Shown piece by piece: positions 1 through 6,905 of a stretch of DNA of 64,000 nt (its first letter is position 1; the number at the start of each line of letters is the position of its first letter). The position numbers and the translations under genes were made by a program. The notes beneath the pieces were generated by a model. It ran no database searches. It saw only the letters and a list, made by a program, of their open reading frames with translations, and had not been told where the DNA came from. Source of the DNA: Palsa-1439 sp050015495 (GTDB lineage: Bacteria; Verrucomicrobiota; Verrucomicrobiia; Palsa-1439). The stretch lies in contig JBEKBH010000014.1 in the NCBI GenBank assembly GCA_050015495.1, positions 1-64,000 on the forward strand. The letters run 5' to 3'.

Positions 1-232
1 GGCACTTTAGCCAGCAAACATCGCTGCTACCGCTGGGTCCGCTGCAAATACGTCATGCAACTTCCACAGTTGGCGGAGCCAGTCGATCAAGCCGTCGAGG
101 GTTCTAACTTGCTCACCTCGGGCGTACCAACATTGGCTCGACGCTCGGAGCGACGGTTGCCGCGGCGTGGTGCGCCGCACGAAGGCGGATACACGGAATC
201 GGATGGGGGAATACCGGCAGACGCCGGGATCG

Positions 233-673
233 TCAGTTGTTATACGATCCGGCAAACGGCGTGGGTTCGTTTCGCCCGGAGTTGCGATGGAGCACGGCTT
301 CGACGCGCGCGACCAGCTCTTCGAGCCGGAACGGCTTGCTCACGTAGTCGTCGGCGCCCAGTTCGAATGCCTGCATTTTGTCGTGGTGCTCGACGCGGCC
401 CGACATCATGATGATCGGTGTCCACTGGATCGACCGGCTCTTGCGCACCATGCTGCAAATCTCGAACCCGTTCAGCCGGGGAAGCAGCAGATCCAACACA
501 ATCCCGTCGGGCCTCGATTCGAGGATATAATTCAGCGCATCAATGCCGTCCTTCTCCCAGTGCGTCTTGAAGCCCGCGTCCTTGAGCGCGTCGCACACCA
601 GTTCGCCAGCCGCTTCATCGTCTTCGACGACTAGGAGGTGTTTGCTTCGCGCACGTGTAGCCTTGGATACCAT
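233..673 (-). CDS. Single-domain response regulator (REC only)
   Basis: A 146-residue protein made almost entirely of a CheY-like receiver domain. The acidic pocket is D18/D19 (VVEDDEA), the likely phosphorylated aspartate is D61 (IVLDLLLP), the switch residue is S91 (MMSGR) and the conserved lysine is K113 (VSKPFR). No output domain follows; the C-terminus is a short polar tail. It would accept phosphate from a histidine kinase, but none is encoded nearby, so its partner is unknown. The ATG at 671-673 has only a weak Shine-Dalgarno, but the domain begins about ten residues later, so the start fits. Receiver function is certain from the motifs; the pathway it serves is not. Confidence 0.9.
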   Translation of the reverse strand: MVSKATRARSKHLLVVEDDEAAGELVCDALKDAGFKTHWEKDGIDALNYILESRPDGIVLDLLLPRLNGFEICSMVRKSRSIQWTPIIMMSGRVEHHDKMQAFELGADDYVSKPFRLEELVARVEAVLHRNSGRNEPTPFAGSYNN

Positions 674-961
674 ACAGATGCTTTACGTAGAGCACCCGCA
701 ATGCCAGAAAGAATCCACAACCTTCCACCCAATCTCGCTCCGCCGACGGCCTTTGCGCCATCATCGCTCCCACCACCAAAATGCCAGTGTTTTCGGGGGA
801 AACCATGGATCCGGGACAAGTCGTGACGCCCATTCCCCCTGAGAATTATCCATGGAGATGCCAGCCGTCGCCTGTCAAAGTTGAACGCCCGGCGTCGTAC
901 GCGACAAAAACGCGCCTGACCGGCGGCAGGTTCTTCCCAGCGGACAGTTCACCGTCGGCGC

Positions 962-1816
962 CTAGTCGAACACGACCGTTTTCTTCGCGTAGACCAGAAT
1001 CCGGTGCTCGATGTGCCAGCGCACCGCGCGCGACAACACGACCTTCTCCAGGTCGCGCCCCTTTTGCACCAGATCCTCCAACTGGTCGCGGTGGGAAATG
1101 CGCACGACGTCCTGCTCGATGATCGGCCCCTCGTCCAGCGTCTCCGTCACATAATGACTGGTCGCGCCGATCAATTTCACGCCGCGCTCGAACGCGCGCT
1201 GGTACGGGCGCGCCCCACTGAACGCCGGCAGGAAGGAATGATGCACGTTGATGATCCGCTGCGGGTATTGCCCCACAAACCCAGCCGACAAAATCTGCAT
1301 GTACCGCGCCAGCACCACGAGGTCGATCGCGTTCTCCGTCAGCAACGCCAGTTCCCGCCGCTCCGCCTCCGCCTTGCCGAGCTCCTTCACGGCGATCATA
1401 TGAAACGGGATCCGGTGAAACCCGGCCAGGCGTTCCGCCTCGCGATGGTTGCTGATGATGAGCGGGATCTCGCACTCCAGTTCCCCGCTCTCGTGCCGGT
1501 AGAGCAAATCCGCCAGGCAATGGTCGTACTTCGACACAAAAATGGCTGCGCGCTGACGCTTCGACGACAACTCCAGCCGCCATCGCATCCGGAATTTCTC
1601 CGCGATGGGCGCAAACGCCTTTCCAAAGTCCGCGATGGCCAGGCCAAACCCCGTCAGGTCCCATTCCACACGGGTCAGGAACAGCCCCCGATCGCTGTCC
1701 TGATGCTGGTCGGCGTGCAGGATGTTCGCTTGGTGGCGAAACAGGAATTCCGACACCGACGCCACAATCCCTTTTTGGTCGGGACAATCGATCAGTAAAA
1801 TGGCCGTATTCTTCAT
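962..1816 (-). CDS. purU: Formyltetrahydrofolate deformylase
   Basis: Hydrolyses 10-formyl-THF to THF and formate, supplying formate and balancing one-carbon pools. The 284-residue product has the family layout: an N-terminal ACT domain (about 1-85, opening LLIDCPDQKGIVASV) and a formyltransferase-type catalytic domain (about 88-275). The catalytic Asn-His-Asp are seen as N190 and H192 (INVHHSFLP) and D228 (TLDEGPI). I chose the ATG at 1814-1816 because it places the ACT domain at residue 4 and gives a length close to E. coli PurU; the same frame is open 30 codons further upstream with no homology-like sequence. Divergent from the phosphofructokinase gene across 92 bp. Confidence 0.95.
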   Translation of the reverse strand: MKNTAILLIDCPDQKGIVASVSEFLFRHQANILHADQHQDSDRGLFLTRVEWDLTGFGLAIADFGKAFAPIAEKFRMRWRLELSSKRQRAAIFVSKYDHCLADLLYRHESGELECEIPLIISNHREAERLAGFHRIPFHMIAVKELGKAEAERRELALLTENAIDLVVLARYMQILSAGFVGQYPQRIINVHHSFLPAFSGARPYQRAFERGVKLIGATSHYVTETLDEGPIIEQDVVRISHRDQLEDLVQKGRDLEKVVLSRAVRWHIEHRILVYAKKTVVFD

Positions 1817-1908
1817 GGGGCAAGTGCCGCCCAGTGTTCCACGCCGCGCCAGTGCCCGCAAGAAAAACCTGCTTCTCACCATCCTTGGGCTGTGCCACAC
1901 TGCCACCC

Positions 1909-3003
1909 GTGAAACAAATCCAGCGAATCGGACTGTTAACCGGCGGTGGTGATGCGCCCGGCCTGAACGCCGTCGTCCGCGGGGTCGTGAAGGCGGCGAT
2001 GAATAACCATGGCATCCGGGTGTTTGGCTTCTACGACGCGTTTCGCGGGCTCGTGCGCGGCAAAGGCAAATGGCTCCACTGGAACGACGTTTCCGGCATC
2101 CTCACCCAGGGTGGCACGATCCTCGGCACCACGAACCGTGATAACCCCTTTTGCTATGTCGACAATCACCGCCAGCCGGAACGCACCCGGGACGCCTCCG
2201 GCGACGTCGTCCGCAATTACCGCCGGCTCAAGCTGGACGCGCTGATCGCCGTCGGCGGCGATGGCACCCTCCAGTGCTCCCACAAAATGTCCCGACTCGG
2301 CCTGCGCATCGTTGGCGTTCCGAAAACCATCGACAACGACGTGCGTGGCACCGATCTCACGTTCGGGTTCAACACCGCCGTCACCACCGCCACCGAAGCC
2401 GTCGACAAACTTCACTCCACCGCCGCCTCCCATCATCGTGTCATGGTCCTCGAAGTCATGGGCCGCACCGCCGGCTGGCTCGCGCTCACCGCCGGTGTCG
2501 CCGGCGGTGGCGACGTGATCCTGATTCCCGAAATCCCCTATCGGCTCGACTCCATCTGCGGCAAAATCATGGAACGCAACCGTAGCGGCAAACGGTTCAG
2601 CATCGTCGTCATGTCCGAGGGCGCCCGCGCGGTCGACGGGAATGTGGTCGTTCGCGATCGCATTGCCGGCTCGCCCGAGGCCGTTCGTTTGGGTGGCATT
2701 AGCGCCATCCTCGCCAGGCAAATCGAAGGACGCACCGGCCTCGAAACCCGCTACACCATCCTCGGCCACCTCCAACGCGGTGGCACGCCCACACCCTTCG
2801 ACCGGTTCCTCGCCACGCGGTTTGCAACCGCCGCGGTCGAGATGGTGGCCGCGGGTAAGTTCAATCGCATGGTCAGCCTGCGCGGCGACACGATCACCAG
2901 CGTGCCCCTGTCGATCCCCGGCCACGCTCCCCGCCTCGTCCTGCCACACTCGCAGGCCATTCGCATGGCCCGGTCGATTGGCAGTTGTTTCGGCGACGAA
3001 TGA
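1909..3003 (+). CDS. pfkA: 6-phosphofructokinase (PfkA superfamily, G104/K124 type)
   Basis: Phosphorylates fructose 6-phosphate in glycolysis. The 364-residue product has the glycine-rich phosphate loop LLTGGGDAPGLN (9-20), the GGDGT motif (116-120) and PKTIDND (138-144), whose D142 is the catalytic base. The residue equivalent to E. coli position 104 is Gly (G119) and the one at 124 is Lys (K139). Gly104 usually means ATP, whereas Lys124 is typical of PPi-dependent and group III enzymes, so the phosphoryl donor is probably ATP but is not settled. The GTG at 1909 is chosen because the conserved fold starts five residues later; upstream codons look non-coding. The stop overlaps the start of the next gene (ATGA), implying translational coupling. 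Confidence 0.93.
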   Translation: MKQIQRIGLLTGGGDAPGLNAVVRGVVKAAMNNHGIRVFGFYDAFRGLVRGKGKWLHWNDVSGILTQGGTILGTTNRDNPFCYVDNHRQPERTRDASGDVVRNYRRLKLDALIAVGGDGTLQCSHKMSRLGLRIVGVPKTIDNDVRGTDLTFGFNTAVTTATEAVDKLHSTAASHHRVMVLEVMGRTAGWLALTAGVAGGGDVILIPEIPYRLDSICGKIMERNRSGKRFSIVVMSEGARAVDGNVVVRDRIAGSPEAVRLGGISAILARQIEGRTGLETRYTILGHLQRGGTPTPFDRFLATRFATAAVEMVAAGKFNRMVSLRGDTITSVPLSIPGHAPRLVLPHSQAIRMARSIGSCFGDE

Positions 3004-4013
3004 ACAACATCGTCCCCATTGACCCTCAATCGCCGCAGCCCGAACTCATCGAGCGCGCCGCGACCATTCTGCGCGGGGGCGGACTCGTCGCCTTCCCCAC
3101 CGAAACGGTGTACGGACTCGGCGCGCTGGCCCTCAACCTGAAGGCCATCCACAAGATTTTTGCCGCCAAAGAGCGCCCCGACTGGGACCCGCTCATCGTC
3201 CACGTGCGCGACATGACGATGGCCCGGCCGCTGATGAAACGGTTGCTGCCGTCGTTCGAATTGCTCGCCAGCCGGTTCTGGCCCGGACCGTTGACCCTCG
3301 TCGTCGAAAAGGACGACCAGGTTCCCGGCGAAGTCACCGCGCATCGTCCGACCGTCGCCCTGCGCATGCCGTGGCACCCCGTGGCGGCGGCATTGTTGAA
3401 GGCGACCGGCGCCCCGATTGCCGCGCCCAGTGCCAACCGGTTTGGCCGCCCCAGTCCCACCCGAGCCGAGCACGTCCTCGACGACCTGGCCAATCGCGTG
3501 GACATGATTTTGGACGCGGGACCGACCCCGATGGGCGTCGAATCCACCGTCCTCGACCTCACGCAATCGCCGCCCGCAATCCTCCGTCCCGGCGGTGTGC
3601 CCCGTGAGGAATTGGAGAAGGTCATCGGCGAAGTGCATCTGGCGTCCGTCGTCGAGGACGAAACCGCGCGGGCGGGTCTGGCCGCTCCCGGCATGTCCCT
3701 CAAGCACTACGCCCCGCGCGCCCGCGTCGAATTGCTCGATGGCGAGGGGAACGAAATCGTGATCGCCCTCAAACGTCGCGTCGAGCAATTGAAACGGGAG
3801 GGAAAGACCTTTTATATTCTGGCGAACTACGGTGACAGCCGGCTCTATGCGCAAACGCTGTTCGATCAAATGCGCGACGCCGACGCGCAACGGGCCGACG
3901 TAATCCTGGCCATCCTGCCGCCGACACGCGGGCTTGGCCTCGCCGTGCGCGACCGATTGCTGCGCGCCTCGGGTTCGACCGCCCCCCGTAACGGCGCCAC
4001 GGACACGCCATGA
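3000..4013 (+). CDS. sua5: L-threonylcarbamoyladenylate synthase (Sua5 type)
   Basis: Makes threonylcarbamoyl-AMP from Thr, bicarbonate and ATP, the first step of the t6A37 modification of ANN-decoding tRNAs. The 337-residue protein has the YrdC domain (about 8-195), with VAFPTETVYGLG, KERPDWDPLIVHV and APSANRFGRPSPT, followed by a Sua5-type C-terminal domain (about 215-325), linked by APGMSLKHYAPR. The long Sua5 architecture distinguishes it from the short TsaC form. The ATG at 3000 overlaps the pfk stop, and its own stop overlaps the next ORF by the same ATGA arrangement, so the three genes probably form one operon. Confidence 0.94.
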   Translation: MNNIVPIDPQSPQPELIERAATILRGGGLVAFPTETVYGLGALALNLKAIHKIFAAKERPDWDPLIVHVRDMTMARPLMKRLLPSFELLASRFWPGPLTLVVEKDDQVPGEVTAHRPTVALRMPWHPVAAALLKATGAPIAAPSANRFGRPSPTRAEHVLDDLANRVDMILDAGPTPMGVESTVLDLTQSPPAILRPGGVPREELEKVIGEVHLASVVEDETARAGLAAPGMSLKHYAPRARVELLDGEGNEIVIALKRRVEQLKREGKTFYILANYGDSRLYAQTLFDQMRDADAQRADVILAILPPTRGLGLAVRDRLLRASGSTAPRNGATDTP

Positions 4014-4207
4014 GCAAGGAGCAAGCGGAGAAACGCGCGAAAGCGCTGGATTGGTTGAACACCTTGCGCCGGGAACATCCCGCGATGAGCAAACTCGAGG
4101 CCATTGAGAAGACCGCGGTGCGGTTCAACCTCAGCCCGCTCGAGGAGGAATGGCTCCTGCAGGCATTGACCGACAGCAAGCTTGCGCCAAAACAACCGCC
4201 AGAGTAA
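4010..4207 (+). CDS. Small hypothetical protein, last gene of pfk-sua5 run
   Basis: A 65-residue charged, helical-looking protein with no motif I recognise. It starts on an ATGA overlap with the sua5 stop, which together with normal codon use supports real translation. The pattern of basic and acidic residues with LNTLRREHPAMSKLEAIEKTA and LEEEWLLQAL suggests two or three amphipathic helices, possibly a small helical DNA- or RNA-binding fold. It ends 22 bp before the tRNA-Ser gene. Function unknown. Confidence 0.7.
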   Translation: MSKEQAEKRAKALDWLNTLRREHPAMSKLEAIEKTAVRFNLSPLEEEWLLQALTDSKLAPKQPPE

Positions 4208-4229
4208 TCTCAATCCACTCCCAGCACTC

Positions 4230-4321
4230 GGAGGGGTGGCAGAGTGGTCTAATGCGCACGCCTGGAAAGCGTGTGGGGTCTGCAAAGGCCCTCGCGAGTT
4301 CGAATCTCGCCCCCTCCGCCA
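4230..4321 (+). tRNA. tRNA-Ser(GGA)
   Basis: The acceptor stem pairs 4230-4236 with 4311-4317, followed by discriminator G and an encoded CCA (4319-4321). The anticodon stem CACGC/GCGTG encloses the loop CTGGAAA with anticodon GGA at 4264-4266. A long variable arm follows, as expected for a type II serine tRNA, and the T-arm contains GTTCGAATC. Its 3' half is repeated at 5335-5366 and, degenerately, at 9109-9146, which marks it as an integration site. Confidence 0.97.
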
Positions 4322-4322
4322 A
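4291..4322 (+). repeat. att-like repeat, copy 1 (3' end of tRNA-Ser)
   Basis: The last 31 bases of the tRNA-Ser gene (variable arm edge, T-arm, acceptor, CCA) plus one base are repeated perfectly, 32 of 32, in the same orientation at 5335-5366. Tyrosine integrases commonly use tRNA 3' ends as attB and rebuild the gene on insertion, leaving exactly this pattern. Copy 1 is the one that completes the functional tRNA. About 15 further bases downstream of the CCA also resemble copy 3. Confidence 0.85.
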
Positions 4323-4382
4323 CTTCATTTGTCCTGGTAAATATGTGATCTTTCGTGATCCAAATGAGTAGGCGGCCAGTTG

Positions 4383-4403
4383 TCATAACACACTTTCATA
4401 ACA
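4383..4403 (+). repeat. Paired TCATAACA repeats, left end of the mini-island
   Basis: TCATAACA occurs at 4383-4390 and again at 4396-4403, a 13-bp period. The same octamer pair with the same 13-bp period lies at 5242-5262, near the other end. They start 60 bp inside the left att repeat. The arrangement resembles arm-type binding sites of tyrosine integrases or excisionase sites; that reading is inference. Confidence 0.6.
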
Positions 4404-4562
4404 AGTCCGCCTGCGTTCGGGGTTGTCCGCAGGTGTGCAGGAGCGGTTTCGGTATCCTGTCCGTGTTCGGTGAGCGGTGGGCCGGCTGATCCTGTGATGG
4501 TTTCCACACTACAAAATCACCCGATGAAATGTCTGGCGTTGTCCTAATTTGAAAACGCCTTC

Positions 4563-5072
4563 TTAGGCCAGCCCATGCCTCACCAAATACTCCCTGCCTC
4601 TTTCTTCCAATTCATACTCCTTTGGCTGGCCCAAGAAAATGAGGTCATGGAGATAGCCGTCCGATACAAGCTTGTCGGCGAGATATTCGGCCTTGGTTCG
4701 GCTGATTTGGAGGTGATGACCGATGAGACCGGCTCCAATCCCTGCCCTCTGAGACACCAATTGCAGAATCTTCACTTCAACTTCGTTCAAATCGCCAGGC
4801 GCTCCTGACGCCGCCACTGGTGGAGACTGAGCTTCCTTCAGTGCCGCTATTTGCTGCTTCAAATCCGCCTCAACTTTTTGCCGATCCGCAACCGCTTTGT
4901 TGTGCCTCGCCTCAAGCTGATCATACTTTGCCTTCGTCGTCGAAAGCTCGCCATCCAACGCTTGCGCTTGCTCTCTCAGCGCATAAAGCTTCGCCTTAAT
5001 CGCAGCTGGCTTTGTACCGTTGGTGATCAGGGCGTCGATCTCGTCGATCATCTTGAGCAAGCTCATAATCAT
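4563..5072 (-). CDS. Coiled-coil / winged-helix protein, sole gene of the mini-island
   Basis: About 169 residues. The N-terminal half (about 10-80) is a heptad-rich coiled coil with many Lys, Glu, Gln and Ala; a short Pro/Ala linker follows (SPPVAASGAPG). The C-terminal 75 residues look like a winged helix (VEVKILQLVSQRAGIGAGL, LQISRTKAEYLADKLVSDG, then a beta wing and a final helix), as in MarR-like or phage regulatory proteins. The start at 5072 or 5066 follows an AAGGAG at 5077-5082; the frame stays open upstream to 5150 but without a ribosome site. It may be a repressor or a DNA-organising factor of the element. I do not recognise the family, and no integrase motif is present. Confidence 0.75.
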   Translation of the reverse strand: MIMSLLKMIDEIDALITNGTKPAAIKAKLYALREQAQALDGELSTTKAKYDQLEARHNKAVADRQKVEADLKQQIAALKEAQSPPVAASGAPGDLNEVEVKILQLVSQRAGIGAGLIGHHLQISRTKAEYLADKLVSDGYLHDLIFLGQPKEYELEERGREYLVRHGLA

Positions 5073-5241
5073 GCATCTCCTTCGGTCACGAATCCTGCCA
5101 CTGACAAGGACGCAACGAAAGCGGAAAAACTGGATGGTGCGTCTGTACACGACAATCCGAAATAAAGCAGGACGGCTGGACGGCTTTCCTCGTCAACATC
5201 GTCACGGAACTGGCCATTGGGAATAATCTTTGTTTGTTGTG

Positions 5242-5262
5242 TCATAACAGATCATCATAACA
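5242..5262 (+). repeat. Paired TCATAACA repeats, right end of the mini-island
   Basis: TCATAACA at 5242-5249 and 5255-5262, the same octamer, orientation and 13-bp period as at 4383-4403. The pair ends 72 bp before the right att copy, so the two pairs sit at near-symmetric distances from the ends. Candidate recombinase arm sites. The stretch 5073-5334 contains no convincing gene. Confidence 0.6.
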
Positions 5263-5334
5263 TCCATCCCCGTCAAGAGCGTTCTCTGGTGTCACGTTTC
5301 TTTGGAAATGCGCAATTTGTGCAGCTTGGTTGGT

Positions 5335-5366
5335 CTCGCGAGTTCGAATCTCGCCCCCTCCGCCAA
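5335..5366 (+). repeat. att-like repeat, copy 2 (tRNA-Ser 3' end duplicate)
   Basis: A perfect 32-bp copy of 4291-4322, not attached to any 5' tRNA half (no acceptor 5' strand or anticodon arm precedes it). It closes the 1-kb interval that carries the coiled-coil gene and lies 7 bp from the stop codon of the downstream pseudopilin gene. Confidence 0.85.
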
Positions 5367-5373
5367 TATCCCG

Positions 5374-6123
5374 CTAATTCAGGAGAAACCACGGATCGGG
5401 TGGTGAGGGGCCGCAGCCCATCGCGTCCTGGTTTGTGAGCGTCTGCGCGGAGACAAACTCGACGTGGAAGTCTCCGAACAGGCAATTCACCGCTCCACCA
5501 TGCCGGTCGATGGGTGGCAGTGGATCAACACTTGTACCTGTTGTCATCGCCGCCACTACCAAGCCGCCGCAATGCAACGTGTTTCCGTTCGACTCGATCA
5601 ACAACAGGTAATGCGCGGGCTGCGTCACCCACTTTAGATTGGGCCAATAGGGATCCTGGGCGTTCCCGTAAAAAGGACTGGCAGATTGATCCGCGTTGAT
5701 AAAGCCCCCTTTGTAGCGGACGATGCCGACCGGCATCTGGTAGCTGACAATCCCTGTGGGCCCATTCAGGTTGACTTGCCCGAGGCGTGACGGACAGACC
5801 CTCATCTTGCGCAATGTTGTCGTGGGATCCGAACCACCAATATACGATCTAAGGGGAGTAGAGGAGTCACTGAAATGCAATCCACCCGAATCGTAGAAAA
5901 ATGTCCCGTTGTAATCATTGGCGTACATGCGAAAGGCCAAGCCCCACTGTTTCATGTTGGCGGCGCACGCGTCCCGCAACAACTCCGACCGGGTCTGGCT
6001 GAAATCCGCCAGTAACCCGCCCGAGAGCAGCGCCCCCACCCCCACCAGCACCAGCAATTCGGTCAGGGTAAACCCCGGGCTTCCGGCCCTGCCGTATCGC
6101 GTATCTGTCGTTCGTGCGGTCAT
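5374..6123 (-). CDS. Type II secretion-like pseudopilin (paralogue B)
   Basis: 249 residues. A short basic leader precedes a type IV prepilin cleavage site, SPG/FTLTELLVLVGVGALLSG, with Glu at +5, then a hydrophobic helix. The globular part contains CAANMKQWGLAFRMYANDYNGTFF, two conserved cysteines and a C-terminal box IDRHGGAVNCLFGDFHVEF, the pattern of the H-X9-DG pseudopilins abundant in Verrucomicrobiota and Planctomycetota. It lies 13 bp downstream of a close paralogue and is the last gene of a probable three-gene operon. These proteins are presumably processed by a prepilin peptidase and placed in the envelope; substrate and partner are unknown. Its 3' end almost touches att copy 2. Confidence 0.88.
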   Translation of the reverse strand: MTARTTDTRYGRAGSPGFTLTELLVLVGVGALLSGGLLADFSQTRSELLRDACAANMKQWGLAFRMYANDYNGTFFYDSGGLHFSDSSTPLRSYIGGSDPTTTLRKMRVCPSRLGQVNLNGPTGIVSYQMPVGIVRYKGGFINADQSASPFYGNAQDPYWPNLKWVTQPAHYLLLIESNGNTLHCGGLVVAAMTTGTSVDPLPPIDRHGGAVNCLFGDFHVEFVSAQTLTNQDAMGCGPSPPDPWFLLN

Positions 6124-6136
6124 ATTGAGAATCCGG

Positions 6137-6889
6137 CTAATTCAGGACGAACCACGGATCAGGTTGTGGGTAGTCACAGCCCATCGCGTCCTGGTTTGTG
6201 AGCGTCTGCGCGGAGACAAACTCGACGTGGAAGTCTCCGAACAGGCAATTCACCGCCCCACCATGCCGATCGATGGCTGGCAGTGGATCGGCACTTGTAC
6301 CTGTCGACACCGCCCCTACCAAGCCGCCGCACTGCAACGTGTTTCCGTTCGACTCGAACAGCAACAGGTATTGCGCGGGCTGCGTCACCCACTTTAGATT
6401 AGGCCAATAGGGAGCAATGGAGTTCCCGTAAAAAGGACTGACACTTGAATTCGCTGCGATAAAGCCCCCTTTGTAGTGGACCAAACCGATCGGCATCGAG
6501 TAGCTGTGAACGTAAGCGCTCCCAAACAGGTTGACTTGCCCGAGACGTGACGGACAGACTCTCAGGGTGCGTATTGTTGTCGAGAGGTTGGAACCCACAA
6601 TATTGGAACCCGCAATATACGACCGAAGCGGAGCAGTGGCGTCATCAAAACCCCCTCCCGCCGAATCGTAGTAAAATGTCCCGTTGTAATCATTCGCGTA
6701 CATGCGAAAGGCCAGGCCCCACTGTTTCATGTTGGCGGCACACGCGTCCCGCAACAACTCCGACCGGGTCTGGCTGAAATCCGCCAGCAGCACGCCCGAC
6801 AGCAACGCCCCCACCCCCACCAGCACGAGCAATTCGGTCAGGGTAAACCCCGCGTTGCGGACATTGTCTCGATTTTTCATGGTGTGCAT
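6137..6889 (-). CDS. Type II secretion-like pseudopilin (paralogue A)
   Basis: 250 residues, paralogous over its whole length to the gene at 5374-6123. The first fifty residues after the cleavage site (NAG/FTLTELLVLVGVG) and the last sixty are nearly identical, while the centre differs more. It has the same HGGAVNCLFGDFHVEF box. The ATG at 6887-6889 is chosen because it follows GGGAGA at a good distance and gives a normal short prepilin leader. It starts 16 bp after the stop of the strand-repeat surface protein, so the genes are probably cotranscribed. Confidence 0.88.
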   Translation of the reverse strand: MHTMKNRDNVRNAGFTLTELLVLVGVGALLSGVLLADFSQTRSELLRDACAANMKQWGLAFRMYANDYNGTFYYDSAGGGFDDATAPLRSYIAGSNIVGSNLSTTIRTLRVCPSRLGQVNLFGSAYVHSYSMPIGLVHYKGGFIAANSSVSPFYGNSIAPYWPNLKWVTQPAQYLLLFESNGNTLQCGGLVGAVSTGTSADPLPAIDRHGGAVNCLFGDFHVEFVSAQTLTNQDAMGCDYPQPDPWFVLN

Positions 6890-6905
6890 GGTTTCGTCTC
6901 CCTGT

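Noticed and set aside
7..255. Open frame of 82 codons on the minus strand at the window start
   Set aside because: Overlaps the end of the response regulator, has Arg-rich shadow-like composition and no ribosome site.
846..2015. 389-codon minus-strand frame across purU
   Set aside because: It is an alternative frame of purU; the purU frame carries all catalytic motifs.
4535..4559. Terminator after the mini-island gene (GGCGTT/AACGCC)
   Set aside because: Stem is only six pairs with a 13-base loop and no U tract on the minus strand.
5335..5366. Second tRNA-Ser gene
   Set aside because: Only the 3' part is present; no 5' acceptor strand, D-arm or anticodon arm precedes it.
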